From assembly GCA_027486415.1 (NCBI GenBank), contig JAIXPC010000002.1, positions 372,001-436,000 of the forward strand: a DNA stretch of 64,000 nt, written 5' to 3'. This document shows, one piece after another, positions 29,836 through 39,242 of this stretch. Origin of the DNA: Sphingomonadales bacterium. Lineage in GTDB: Bacteria > Pseudomonadota > Alphaproteobacteria > Sphingomonadales > Sphingomonadaceae. The position numbers and the translations under genes are program-made. Each line of letters starts with the position of its first letter. The first letter of the stretch is position 1. The notes beneath the pieces were generated by a model. It was not told where the DNA came from and did not search any database. It saw nothing but the letters and a program-made list of their open reading frames with translations.

Positions 29836-31053
29836 TCAGGCCTTTTGACGCAGCAGCCTGGTCACCGTCTCGTCAAACTCGCGCTTGACCTTCTCGCTCA
29901 GCGCGCCCGTCGCGGGGCCAGCCCAGCCCACGTGCACTTCCTTTACCCGGCCATCGCGGCCGATGAAGATCGTTGAGGGCCACACCTTCACCGGCGCCAG
30001 ATCGCCCAGCACCTTCTTTGTGTCCTCATCGATCGGGCGGCCGCCATAGACCATCGGGTAAGGCAGCTTGTAACGCGTCTTGAAGCTGGTGATCTGGCGC
30101 ATGGCGCGGGCGACATCGGTGCCATATTCAAACTGCAGGCCGATCATCTCCAGCCCTTCCTTCTGCCGGCGCGCGGCATAGGGGCCAAGGAACTGCGCCT
30201 CGTCATGGCAATTGGGGCACCAGGCCCCGCCCAGCGAGATCACCACCACCCTGCCCTTGTAGCGGGCGTCATTCAGGCTGATCATCTGGCCATCGGGGGT
30301 CGGCAGGCGGAACGACAGCCGCTCGCCGCCGGGGGCTTCCACCGCCACGGCATTGATCGTCGCGGCCTTTTCCTTCTTCGCTTCGAACGGGTTGCCGGCC
30401 GGGCGGCTGGTGGCGGCGAACTGCGCGCCCTTCAGCGTGTCACCCGCCAGCGTGCCGACCCACAGGTTGGTGAAGCTGCCATCAAAGGTCGAAAGCTTCA
30501 GCTGGTTGCCGTTCAGCTCGCCCGACAGATAGCGCATGTCGCCGGTTGGGAGCTGCACCGTGCCCGATACCTGGCTGCCCACCTGCTTCAAGAGGATCAG
30601 CCCCTTCACCCTGTTGTCGCCATAGGCAAGGTTCCAGCGGCCGGTCACGTTGCCCGCCGGCTTCACCGCCGTCGGCGTGAAGCGCCAGGCGCCGCGCTGT
30701 GCCCTCGCATTCAGGGTCACGGTGCCTGTCGACCGCAGCACGGTGGCGGTGCCGGTCAGCGTGTCGCCGCCTGCGGCCTTCAGCTCCAGCCTGCTGTTGT
30801 AACTGGGGAAGGTCAGCGTAATGCTGTCCTTGTCGACAGCAACCTGTTCCACCTTCAGCCGTTCGGGCGGGTTCAACAGCCACGCTTGCGGTCCGGTCTT
30901 GCCTTCGCGCACCTCAAGGGTGAACGGCAGCGGGCCGCCGGGGTGTTCGAAACTCACGCGCCACTGGCCATAAAGGCCGGCGGCAAGCGCCTGCGTTGCA
31001 GTCAGGCCGGCAACCAGGCCGGCGGCGAAAAGGGTACGAAACTTGGCCATCAT
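29836..31053 (-). CDS. TlpA-like redoxin domain protein, secreted
   Basis: MMAKFRTLFAAGLVAGLTATQALAAG signal peptide; VVISLGGAWCPNCHDEAQFLGPYAARRQKEGLEMIGLQFEYG (WCPNC). Confidence 0.88.
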   Translation of the reverse strand: MMAKFRTLFAAGLVAGLTATQALAAGLYGQWRVSFEHPGGPLPFTLEVREGKTGPQAWLLNPPERLKVEQVAVDKDSITLTFPSYNSRLELKAAGGDTLTGTATVLRSTGTVTLNARAQRGAWRFTPTAVKPAGNVTGRWNLAYGDNRVKGLILLKQVGSQVSGTVQLPTGDMRYLSGELNGNQLKLSTFDGSFTNLWVGTLAGDTLKGAQFAATSRPAGNPFEAKKEKAATINAVAVEAPGGERLSFRLPTPDGQMISLNDARYKGRVVVISLGGAWCPNCHDEAQFLGPYAARRQKEGLEMIGLQFEYGTDVARAMRQITSFKTRYKLPYPMVYGGRPIDEDTKKVLGDLAPVKVWPSTIFIGRDGRVKEVHVGWAGPATGALSEKVKREFDETVTRLLRQKA

Positions 31054-31124
31054 GATCCCCCTTGAACCCAAAGGCCGCTGTTCTGGCAATCGCGGCTTTT
31101 CTTGTGATACGCAAACTCCGGCTT

Positions 31125-31667
31125 TCAGCGCGCCTTTGCCGCGGCTTGCGCCCGCGCGGCATCGGCCGCCTGCAGCACTGCCCACGCCGCCTGCACGGCG
31201 CGAAACCGCTCGGCGGCTTCCGGCCCCGGCCCGGCCACATCGGGGTGGCTGGCCTTGGCGGCGGCGCGCCACGCGGCCTTGATCTCGTCGGCACTGGCGC
31301 TGGCATCAACACCCAGCACGCGCAACGCATCATGTTCGGCGCGGCTGCGGCTGCCGTCGCCCTCGCCGCCCCATTGCCAGTGCGAGGCGCGGCTGTACTG
31401 GCGCTGGCGGTCTTCGGCGGCGGCGCGCGCGGCGGCTTCTTCCGGCGTCAGGCCGCGGAAATAATCCCAGCCGGCGTTGTATTCGGCGGCGTGCTGCTGA
31501 CAGAACATCCAGCGTTCCGGGCTGTTGGGCGCTTTCGGGGCGGGGCGGTCACCGATGTTGCTGCAACCATCGCGATCGCACAGGCGCACGGTGGCAGCGG
31601 CGCGTTCGGCACCATAATCCCGCCAGCGCGGGAACCCCCAGTCATCGTTGCGCCGCTGCTTTGGCAC
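31125..31667 (-). CDS. J domain-containing protein (J domain at C-terminus)
   Basis: ALRVLGVDASASADEIKAAWRAAAKASHPDVAG (HPD); probable GTG start VPKQRRNDDWGF; Cys-containing N-terminal region. Confidence 0.78.
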   Translation of the reverse strand: MPKQRRNDDWGFPRWRDYGAERAAATVRLCDRDGCSNIGDRPAPKAPNSPERWMFCQQHAAEYNAGWDYFRGLTPEEAAARAAAEDRQRQYSRASHWQWGGEGDGSRSRAEHDALRVLGVDASASADEIKAAWRAAAKASHPDVAGPGPEAAERFRAVQAAWAVLQAADAARAQAAAKAR

Positions 31668-31782
31668 CGTGAACTCCTCAAACCCCCACTCTATGCCATC
31701 GCGCGCGGCCTTGCGAGTCCGCCCGGCCCGGATGGCGCTTCGGCTGGACGAATGCCGCGCAAACGGGCAGACCGTCTGCCAG

Positions 31783-33027
31783 ATGCTTGCCCTGTTGGCC
31801 ACGCGGCGCTTTGGCCCCCTGTTCGCCACCCAGTTCCTGGGCGCGTTCAACGACAATCTGTTTCGCACGGCGCTGGTGTTTCTGGTCGCCTATGATGTCG
31901 CTGCCGCTGATCCGAAACAGGCGGCGTTGCTGGCTTCGGCGGCGGCCGGCCTGTTCATCCTGCCGTTCCTGCTGTTTTCCGGCATTGCCGGTTCGGCCGC
32001 CGACGCGCGCGACAAGGCCGCCATCGCGCAAGTGGTGAAGATCGCCGAAATCGCCATCATGGCACTGGGTTGGGCGGCCTTTGCCATCGGATCGCTGCCG
32101 CTGGCGCTGTTCGTCGTGTTCCTGATGGGTTGCCATTCCACCCTGTTCGGCCCGGTCAAATATGCCATCCTGCCCCAGCACTTGCGCGAAGGCGAATTGC
32201 TGGCCGGCACCGGGCTGGTGGAAGGCGCCACCTTCGTCGCCATCCTGCTGGGCCAGGTGGCCGGCGGGCTGTTTGCCACCCAGGCTGTCGGCCCGGTGGC
32301 GCTGGCCATTGCCGCGCTGGGCTGGCTGGCGTCGCGGTTCATCCCGCCGGCCCCGCCCGAACCCGGCCGCCGCATCGATTGGAACCCGTTCTCCAGTGGT
32401 AAGGCGGCGCTGGGCCATGCCTTTGCCAATCGCCATCTGCTGGTGGCGACGCTGGCGATCTCGTGGTTCTGGGCGCTGGGCGCGGTCTACACCAGCCAGT
32501 TCGTGCCGCTGGCCAGGAACGACATGGGCGGCACCGAAGCGGTGGCGACCCTGTTCCTCGTTGCCTTTTCCATCGGCATCGCGGCGGGTTCGGTGGCGGT
32601 GGGGCGCTGGCTGAAAGGCCGGATCAGCACGCGGCTGTGTGCGCCGGCCGGGATCGCCATGGCGCTGGCCGGCATCGATCTGTGGTTTGCGATTCGCGGC
32701 GTCGGCGCGGTGCCAAAGGATGTCGCGGCCTTTTTCGCTGCGCCCGCCGGCTGGCGCGTGCTGGCCGATCTCACCCTGCTGGCACTGGCCGGCGGCGTGT
32801 TCTCGGTGCCGCTCTATGCCGTGCTGCAAACCGCTGGCGAAGCCGGCACGCGGGCCAGCGCGATTGCTGCCAACAACATCATCAACAGCCTGTTCCAGGT
32901 GGCCGCCGTGCTGGGGGCGGGCGCTGCCGTGGGCGCCGGGCTGGGCGTGCCGCTGGTGCTGATGATCGCCGGGATTACCGTGCTGCCGCTGTTGCCGGCG
33001 CTGAGGGCGGGCCGGCAGCCGGCATAG
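31783..33027 (+). CDS. MFS transporter, LplT-like
   Basis: MLALLATRRFGPLFATQFLGAFNDNLFRTALVFLVAYD; multiple TM segments. Confidence 0.85.
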   Translation: MLALLATRRFGPLFATQFLGAFNDNLFRTALVFLVAYDVAAADPKQAALLASAAAGLFILPFLLFSGIAGSAADARDKAAIAQVVKIAEIAIMALGWAAFAIGSLPLALFVVFLMGCHSTLFGPVKYAILPQHLREGELLAGTGLVEGATFVAILLGQVAGGLFATQAVGPVALAIAALGWLASRFIPPAPPEPGRRIDWNPFSSGKAALGHAFANRHLLVATLAISWFWALGAVYTSQFVPLARNDMGGTEAVATLFLVAFSIGIAAGSVAVGRWLKGRISTRLCAPAGIAMALAGIDLWFAIRGVGAVPKDVAAFFAAPAGWRVLADLTLLALAGGVFSVPLYAVLQTAGEAGTRASAIAANNIINSLFQVAAVLGAGAAVGAGLGVPLVLMIAGITVLPLLPALRAGRQPA

Positions 33028-34012
33028 AAGCGATCCACTGGCGGATCAGCGCCACGCCTTCCTCGTGGATCAGCGCCCGGCCGAACTGCGGCATCATCAC
33101 GCCGGGTTCGGATGACAACATGCGGTGCAGCAGGATGGAACGATCAGGCTGGCCGGGCAGGATCGAGAATTCATGCCCGCCCGAACCGCGCCCCGCCGCC
33201 ACCGGGCGCTTGTTCACGCCCAGATGCGCGGGCTCGCGCTCGTCGGGCGTCAGGTACAGTCCGGAATTGGACGCAAAGCCGCCGCGGCTGTGGCAGTGGC
33301 CGCAGTTCACCGCCAGATAGGCGCGGGCGCGGGATGCCACTGGCTCCGCCGTGTCGTCCCAGCGGGCCAGGCGCGGCAGGCCGGCCGCCGGCAATCCCGC
33401 CAGCCGGCCGCTGGCCTGCCATTGCAGCAATTGCCGGCCATCGTTCAGATTTCCCGCTGTCGGGCCCAGCGGCGTGATCGCCTCGCCATGCTGGTGGCAG
33501 GTCTTGCACTGGTTCTGGTTGGGCACCGTGTATTCAATGGCCTGCGCGCGGCCCTTCGCATCGGTGAAGGCCACCGGCACCTTGGCCCCGGCGCGCTTGA
33601 GCACCGCGCCGCCGGGCTGTTCGACATAACTCAGCGCGGCCCAGCCAGCCGGTCGGTGGATCAGCAGGCGGGTTTCGACCTGGCGGACATTCTGGCCGGG
33701 CCGGCGTTGATCGGCCGCAAAGGCAAATTTCTTGACGAGCACGGTGCCCACCGGGAAGGCCAGCGCGCCATCGGCGCGATACTGGGCCTTGGCGCCCGCC
33801 GGCATCCACACGAAACGCGCCTTTTCCGATCCATCCGAAAACAGCGGCGTGTTCAGCGTATAGGGCGTCACCCCCGGTGCCGGCGCGCCGCTGGCATCGA
33901 ACAGGCCGTAATCGGCAAGGCGCGGCGCGTCCGCCGTCATCAGCAGGTCGGCCTGAACGACAGGCGCCGGCGCCGCGCCCAGCAGCAACAGCGCCGCCAG
34001 CGCCCGCCTCAT
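32975..34012 (-). CDS. SO2930 family diheme c-type cytochrome
   Basis: Two haem motifs CKTCH and CGHCH; YTLNTPLFSDGSEKARFVWMPAG; signal peptide. Confidence 0.85.
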   Translation of the reverse strand: MRRALAALLLLGAAPAPVVQADLLMTADAPRLADYGLFDASGAPAPGVTPYTLNTPLFSDGSEKARFVWMPAGAKAQYRADGALAFPVGTVLVKKFAFAADQRRPGQNVRQVETRLLIHRPAGWAALSYVEQPGGAVLKRAGAKVPVAFTDAKGRAQAIEYTVPNQNQCKTCHQHGEAITPLGPTAGNLNDGRQLLQWQASGRLAGLPAAGLPRLARWDDTAEPVASRARAYLAVNCGHCHSRGGFASNSGLYLTPDEREPAHLGVNKRPVAAGRGSGGHEFSILPGQPDRSILLHRMLSSEPGVMMPQFGRALIHEEGVALIRQWIASMPAAGPPSAPATAAAR

Positions 34013-35220
34013 CGCGCCCGCGCCTCCAGCGCTGCCGGCAGCACGATGTCCTTGCGCGTGCTCACCACAAGGCTGGTGGGCAGCGGCGCGGGCCTGGCCT
34101 GCGTCGGCGGCGTGCCCTGCACGCCCAGGTTCAGCGTCACGCCCGGCGCATCACTGGATATCCCGCCATCGGCGGCCATCTCGCCGCCGCCCGGCACGGC
34201 AAAGCGCGTCACCCCGTCCCACATCACCGGTGGCAGCGGGCCGCCCAGAGCGGCGGCGATCTCCCTGCCGCCGGGGAAGGCGGGGGCCTTGCCGTTGTCC
34301 ATGAAATGATTGCCATAAACCGACACGCCGCGCGGCAGCGGGTTGTAGGCGGCATCGGTGAATTTCTGGGTATAGGCGACAATCATCACCGCCGCGCCCT
34401 TGTTGGCCATGACGTGATTGCCGGTCACGATCACGTTCCTGTTGGCCATCACCATGATGCCGGTGCCCGATGGCACGCTGGCGACGATATTGCCGGGCGC
34501 GGCAAAGTTCACATGGTTGTTGCCCACCACCTGGTTGTTCGCCAGTCGCACGTTGCGCCCGCCCTGCTGCGGCAGATCGGGCAGATCGAACACCAGGATG
34601 CCGCCGGCGTTGTTGGTGGCGGTGTTGTTCACCACATCGGCATCGTAACTGTTCTCGATCTCGATCCCGGCCACGTTCATTTCGGCGCGGCTGTTCCGCA
34701 CGATGATGGTCTGCGACTGGCCAACATAGATGCCGGCGTCCGATGCGCCCTTCACCAGCGCCCGGTCGATCAGCACGTTCTTCGAACTCACCGGATACAG
34801 GCCATAGGCGCCGTTGGTCGATTTCGGCCCGCCGGTCCATTCCACCCGCAGGTTGACCAGCGCGATGCCGTCGCTGCCCTTGGACTTGATGCCGTTGCCT
34901 GCCGCGTTCTCCACGGCCAGATCGCGCACCACCACATTGTCCGACGTGACCAGCACACCTTCGCCCGCCACCTTCTGCGCGGTGAAATCCAGGATGGTCT
35001 TGTCCGGCCCGTCGCCCTTCACCGTGACGCCATCGACATCCAGCGACAGCCCGTCGGCCAGCGCGTAACGCCCGGCAGCGATGTGCACCGTATCCCCCGG
35101 CTGCGCCTCGATCAGCGCCGTCTGCAATTTTTCCTGCGCGTCGCCGCCAGGGCCGACATGGATCGTCTTCGCCCCGGCTGGCACTGCCAGCGCCACCATC
35201 GTCAACAGCCATGCGCGCAT
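34009..35220 (-). CDS. Parallel beta-helix domain protein (partner of SO2930-type cytochrome)
   Basis: TIHVGPGGDAQEKLQTALIEAQPGDTVHIAAGRYAL, right-handed beta-helix repeats; 4-bp overlap with the cytochrome gene. Confidence 0.85.
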   Translation of the reverse strand: MRAWLLTMVALAVPAGAKTIHVGPGGDAQEKLQTALIEAQPGDTVHIAAGRYALADGLSLDVDGVTVKGDGPDKTILDFTAQKVAGEGVLVTSDNVVVRDLAVENAAGNGIKSKGSDGIALVNLRVEWTGGPKSTNGAYGLYPVSSKNVLIDRALVKGASDAGIYVGQSQTIIVRNSRAEMNVAGIEIENSYDADVVNNTATNNAGGILVFDLPDLPQQGGRNVRLANNQVVGNNHVNFAAPGNIVASVPSGTGIMVMANRNVIVTGNHVMANKGAAVMIVAYTQKFTDAAYNPLPRGVSVYGNHFMDNGKAPAFPGGREIAAALGGPLPPVMWDGVTRFAVPGGGEMAADGGISSDAPGVTLNLGVQGTPPTQARPAPLPTSLVVSTRKDIVLPAALEARAR

Positions 35221-35340
35221 GCGTTCATCCTCTCCCCGATGGCGCGAGTGTCGAACAGAGCGCCCGCCCGCTCAACCCCCATATTCACCGGTTAATGCGC
35301 GTTCATCGCCTTCGCGCCGCCAGTTTGTTACCCATTGTCC

Positions 35341-36078
35341 ATGCACGCACCGATTCCCGCCCTGCAGATCCGTGGACTGATGAAGGCGTTCGAGGGATTC
35401 CAGGCCGTTGCCGGCCTCGATCTCGTCGTTCCGGCGGGGCAGATCTATGCGCTGCTTGGCCCCAACGGTGCCGGCAAGACGACAACGCTCAGAATGGTCA
35501 CCGGCCTTGCCCGCCCCGACGCTGGCGAGATCAGCGTGTTCGGCGTCGATGCCGTCGCCGATCCGATCGCTGCCAAGCAGCTGATCGCCTGGCTGCCCGA
35601 CGAACCCCTGCTCTACGACAAGCTCACGCCACTGGAATATCTCGCCTTCATCGCCGGCCTGTGGGGGGTGCCCGCCGCCGATGCCGAACCGCGCGCCCAG
35701 GCGCTGCTGACGCGGCTGACCCTGTGGGACAAGCGCGACATCCGCTGCGAAGGCTTTTCGCGCGGCATGAAGCAGAAGGTGGCGCTGGCCGGCGCGCTGA
35801 TCCACCAGCCGCGCCTGCTCATCCTCGATGAACCGCTCACCGGGCTGGACGCTGCGGCGGCGCGCTCGGTCAAGGATATCCTCCTCGAACAGGTGGCGGC
35901 GGGCGGCACCGTCATCCTCACCACCCACATCCTCGAAGTCGCCGAACGCATGGCCCAGCGCATCGGCATCATCCGCGCCGGGCGGCTGGTGGCAGAAGGA
36001 TCGATGGCCGAACTCGCCGCCGGGCGCGACGCGGGCACCACGCTGGAACAATTGTTCCTGGAATTCGCCGCGCAATGA
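35341..36078 (+). CDS. ABC transporter ATP-binding protein
   Basis: LLGPNGAGKTTTLRMVTGL; GFSRGMKQKVALAGALIHQPRLLILDEPLTGLD. Confidence 0.93.
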   Translation: MHAPIPALQIRGLMKAFEGFQAVAGLDLVVPAGQIYALLGPNGAGKTTTLRMVTGLARPDAGEISVFGVDAVADPIAAKQLIAWLPDEPLLYDKLTPLEYLAFIAGLWGVPAADAEPRAQALLTRLTLWDKRDIRCEGFSRGMKQKVALAGALIHQPRLLILDEPLTGLDAAAARSVKDILLEQVAAGGTVILTTHILEVAERMAQRIGIIRAGRLVAEGSMAELAAGRDAGTTLEQLFLEFAAQ

Positions 36079-37547
36079 TGGCGCTGGCCCGCGCCCCCGG
36101 CCTTGCCTGGCTGATCTGGCACGATGTCAGGGTGAAGGCCCGCGGTCGCGAAGCCGGGCGCTGGGGCCGCTGGATCGCCATCGTGCTGCTCGCCATTGCC
36201 CCGGTCATCGGCGGCGCGCTGATGGCGTGGCGGGTGCGCGGCGGGGCCGATGTGCCGGCGGCGGCGCTGGGCTATGTCGGCGCGGTGCTGGCCGGCATGC
36301 TGCTGGTGATGGTCAGTTCCGCCTATGCCCATGTGCTGCGGCTGGGTCGGGATCGCGGCGAACTGGAACTGCTGCTCACCGCGCCGATCCCGGTGCCGCG
36401 TGTCGTCGCCGCGCGCGTGGCCGGCGTGCAGGCGGTGGTGGCCCTGCCGTTCCTGCTGCTCACCTTGCCTTTCTTCCTCACCTCTGCGCTGCTTGGCCAT
36501 GTCGGCTGGCTGGCGGGGCCGCTGGTGGTGATCTCGGTCGCGCTGGTCGCAACGGCGCTGGCCCTCACCATCGGCGCCGGGCTTGAACGTCTGCTCGGCC
36601 CGGCGCGGGCCAAATTGCTGGCACAGATTGCCGGCGTCGGCCTTGCCGCATCGGTGTTCGCCATTGGCCAGGCGCCGAATTTCGCCCCGGTCTGGTTCGA
36701 AGCCACGCTGAAGCGCCTGTCACAGCGCCCGCCCGCGCCGTGGGACTGGCCGGCGCTGGCGGTGTTCGGCCAGCCGTTGCCCCTGATTGGCGTCCTCAGC
36801 CTCGCCATCGCTGCCGCGGTGTTTGCGACACGGCTCGCGGCCAGCCGCCTCGAAGCCGCACCCGTCGATCCCGTTTCTGCGCCGGCCACCGCCCGCAGCG
36901 TGCGTCCACCGCGCTTTGGCAGCGGCCCTGTGGCAGTTCTGTATGGCAAGGAACTCAAACTCCTCGCCCGCGATCCCGAACTCGTCTCGCAGATCGGCCA
37001 GCAACTGGTGTTCATGGTGCCGATCCTGGCGCTGATCTTCACCGATGGCGAGGTGACGCCGGCGCGGCTGGCGGCGGCCGGCGTGTTTCTGGCCGGTGCG
37101 CTCACCTCGTCGCTGGCCTGGCTGGTGCTGTGCGCCGAAGACGCGCCCGACCTGATTGCCACCGCCCCCTTGCGTCCCGGCATCGCCCTGCGTGCCAAGC
37201 TCGCCGCCGCGCTCACACCGCCGCTGCTGATGGTGGCAGCGCTGGCGCTGATCGTCGTCAGCCGTTCCCCTGTCGCTGCTGCCGTCATGCTGCCGATGGC
37301 GCTGATCACCGGCCTCGTCAGCGCCGCCATGCAGGCCTGGACCCAGCCGCCCGCCCGCCGCAGCGCCTTTCGCAAACGCTATCGCAGCTCGCTGCTGATG
37401 GCGGTGGGCGAATTCATCCTGCTGGGCAGCATGGCGCTCGCCACCCGTCTGCTGCTGGTGCCCAGCTGGTGGACACTGGCGGCGCTGGCGGTGCCGGTGC
37501 TGCTGCTCGCTGGCGTGTGGTGGTTCCGGCCCAAACCGGCGGAATAG
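36075..37547 (+). CDS. ABC transporter permease
   Basis: 490-aa multi-TM protein overlapping the ATPase stop by 4 bp. Confidence 0.82.
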   Translation: MMALARAPGLAWLIWHDVRVKARGREAGRWGRWIAIVLLAIAPVIGGALMAWRVRGGADVPAAALGYVGAVLAGMLLVMVSSAYAHVLRLGRDRGELELLLTAPIPVPRVVAARVAGVQAVVALPFLLLTLPFFLTSALLGHVGWLAGPLVVISVALVATALALTIGAGLERLLGPARAKLLAQIAGVGLAASVFAIGQAPNFAPVWFEATLKRLSQRPPAPWDWPALAVFGQPLPLIGVLSLAIAAAVFATRLAASRLEAAPVDPVSAPATARSVRPPRFGSGPVAVLYGKELKLLARDPELVSQIGQQLVFMVPILALIFTDGEVTPARLAAAGVFLAGALTSSLAWLVLCAEDAPDLIATAPLRPGIALRAKLAAALTPPLLMVAALALIVVSRSPVAAAVMLPMALITGLVSAAMQAWTQPPARRSAFRKRYRSSLLMAVGEFILLGSMALATRLLLVPSWWTLAALAVPVLLLAGVWWFRPKPAE

Positions 37548-37548
37548 C

Positions 37549-38166
37549 TCAGCCGCGCAAGGCCGCTGCGGCCCGCGCCCGCGCTTCGATCGTGGCCCAG
37601 TCGCTTTCGCCGCGTTTCGCGATCCAGCTGCCGCCCACGCAGGCCACCGCCGGTTCGGCCAGCCAGCTGGCGGCGCTGTCAGCCGTGATGCCGCCCGTCG
37701 GGCAGAATTGCACGCCCGCGAACGGTGCCGCCAGCGCGCGCAGCGCCGGCAGGCCGCCGGCGGCTTCTGCCGGGAAGAACTTGACGCGATTGAAGCCCAA
37801 TTCCAGCGCCCGGATGATGTCGCTGGCGGTCGATACGCCGGGCAGGAACGGCACGCCGCGCGCGCGGGCCGCCGAACCGAGAGCCGCCGTGATTCCCGGC
37901 GACACGGCAAAGCGTGCGCCCGCTGCCAGCGCCGCCGACAGATCCGCAGCCGACAGCACCGTGCCCGCGCCCACGATGGCGCCCGGCACCTGCGCCATCT
38001 CGGCAATCACCGCCAGCGCTGCCGGCGTCCGCAGCGTCACCTCCAGCACCGGCAGGCCACCGGCCACCAGCGCTTCCGCCAGCGGGCGGGCATGGGCAAC
38101 ATCGTCCACCACCAGCACCGGGATCACCGGGGCCAGCGTCATCAGGGCCTGCATGTCGTCGCTCAT
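37549..38166 (-). CDS. eda: 2-dehydro-3-deoxyphosphogluconate aldolase (KDPG aldolase)
   Basis: APVIPVLVVDDVAHARPLAEALVAGGLPVLEVTLRTPAALAVI; VGAGTVL; VKFFPAEAAGG; FCPTGGIT. Confidence 0.94.
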   Translation of the reverse strand: MSDDMQALMTLAPVIPVLVVDDVAHARPLAEALVAGGLPVLEVTLRTPAALAVIAEMAQVPGAIVGAGTVLSAADLSAALAAGARFAVSPGITAALGSAARARGVPFLPGVSTASDIIRALELGFNRVKFFPAEAAGGLPALRALAAPFAGVQFCPTGGITADSAASWLAEPAVACVGGSWIAKRGESDWATIEARARAAAALRG

Positions 38167-39242
38167 TGTCCCGTTCCCCCGCCGGTATTCCTGAATTGCC
38201 GGCCAAAGGCCGCCGCCGCACCCAGCAGGCCGGGCTGCGGATGGATGATCGCCTTCACCGGCAACCCCTGCATCATGCCGACAAATCGCCCCTTGGCGGC
38301 AAAGCGTTCGGCAAAGCCACTGGACGGCAGATGCGCCGCCAGCCGTGCGCCCAGTCCGCCGCCGATCACCACCGCCCCGGCCCCGTGCGCCAGCGCCATG
38401 TTGCCGGCAAAGCCGCCCAGCATCAGGCAAAAACGTTCCAGTGCGGCCGCCGCCAGCCGGTCTTCCCCGCTCAACGCCAGCCGCCACAACTCCGCATCGG
38501 GCAGATCATGGGCGGGCATGTCGTCCATGCCGGCCAGCACGGCGGCAATGTCGGCCAGCCCCGGCCCTGATATCACCCGCTCGCTGGAAACGCGGCCAAA
38601 CTTCCGCCGGAAATGCGCCAGGATCGCATCTTCCAGCGCATCGACGGCGGCAAAATCGCCATGGCTGCCCTCCGTCGGCAACACCCGCCAATCGCCACCG
38701 TCGCGCAGCAATGCCGCCACGCCCAGCCCGGTGCCGGGGCCCAGCACGCTGATCACGCCCTCATCCGGCAGGGGCGCATCCGGGCCACAGATGGGCGCAA
38801 AATCCGCCGGGCCGCAGGCTGGCACCGCGCTGGCCACGGCGGCGAAATCATTGATCACCAACTGCGCATCCACGCCCAGGTCGGCGCCCAGTTGCGCCGG
38901 ACGGATCACCCAATGATTGTTGGTCAGCCGCAATTCCGCGCCATTCGCAGGCCCGGCGATGGCAATGGCACAGGCGCGTGGCAGCGGCCGGCCGATGGCC
39001 GTACCAAACGCCGTCCAGCCGCTCACCAGATCGGCATGATCGGCACAGCGCATCACCACCGGTTCATCCAGTCGCGTCACGTGCCCGGCGGCATCCAGTT
39101 CGGCCAGCGCAAAGCGGGCGTGGGTGCCGCCGATATCGGCGGCCACGATGGTGTGCGCGCCGTGCGCGCGGGCGACATCGGCGGCCCCAACGGTGTGCGC
39201 GCCGCGCGCGCTGGCGATATCGCCCACGATCCGTTCAGTCAT
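38163..39242 (-). CDS. glk: Glucokinase with N-terminal extension
   Basis: VAADIGGTHARFALAELD; SVLGPGTGLGVAAL; LPTEGSHGDFA; 4-bp overlap with eda and 8-bp overlap with zwf. Confidence 0.93.
   Translation of the reverse strand: MTERIVGDIASARGAHTVGAADVARAHGAHTIVAADIGGTHARFALAELDAAGHVTRLDEPVVMRCADHADLVSGWTAFGTAIGRPLPRACAIAIAGPANGAELRLTNNHWVIRPAQLGADLGVDAQLVINDFAAVASAVPACGPADFAPICGPDAPLPDEGVISVLGPGTGLGVAALLRDGGDWRVLPTEGSHGDFAAVDALEDAILAHFRRKFGRVSSERVISGPGLADIAAVLAGMDDMPAHDLPDAELWRLALSGEDRLAAAALERFCLMLGGFAGNMALAHGAGAVVIGGGLGARLAAHLPSSGFAERFAAKGRFVGMMQGLPVKAIIHPQPGLLGAAAAFGRQFRNTGGGTGQ
39131..39214. repeat. 2 x 42-bp in-frame tandem repeat inside glk 5' end
   Basis: CGATATCGGCGGCCACGATGGTGTGCGCGCCGTGCGCGCGGG / CGACATCGGCGGCCCCAACGGTGTGCGCGCCGCGCGCGCTGG; encodes ...ARGAHTVGAADVARAHGAHTIVAAD. 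Confidence 0.8.
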
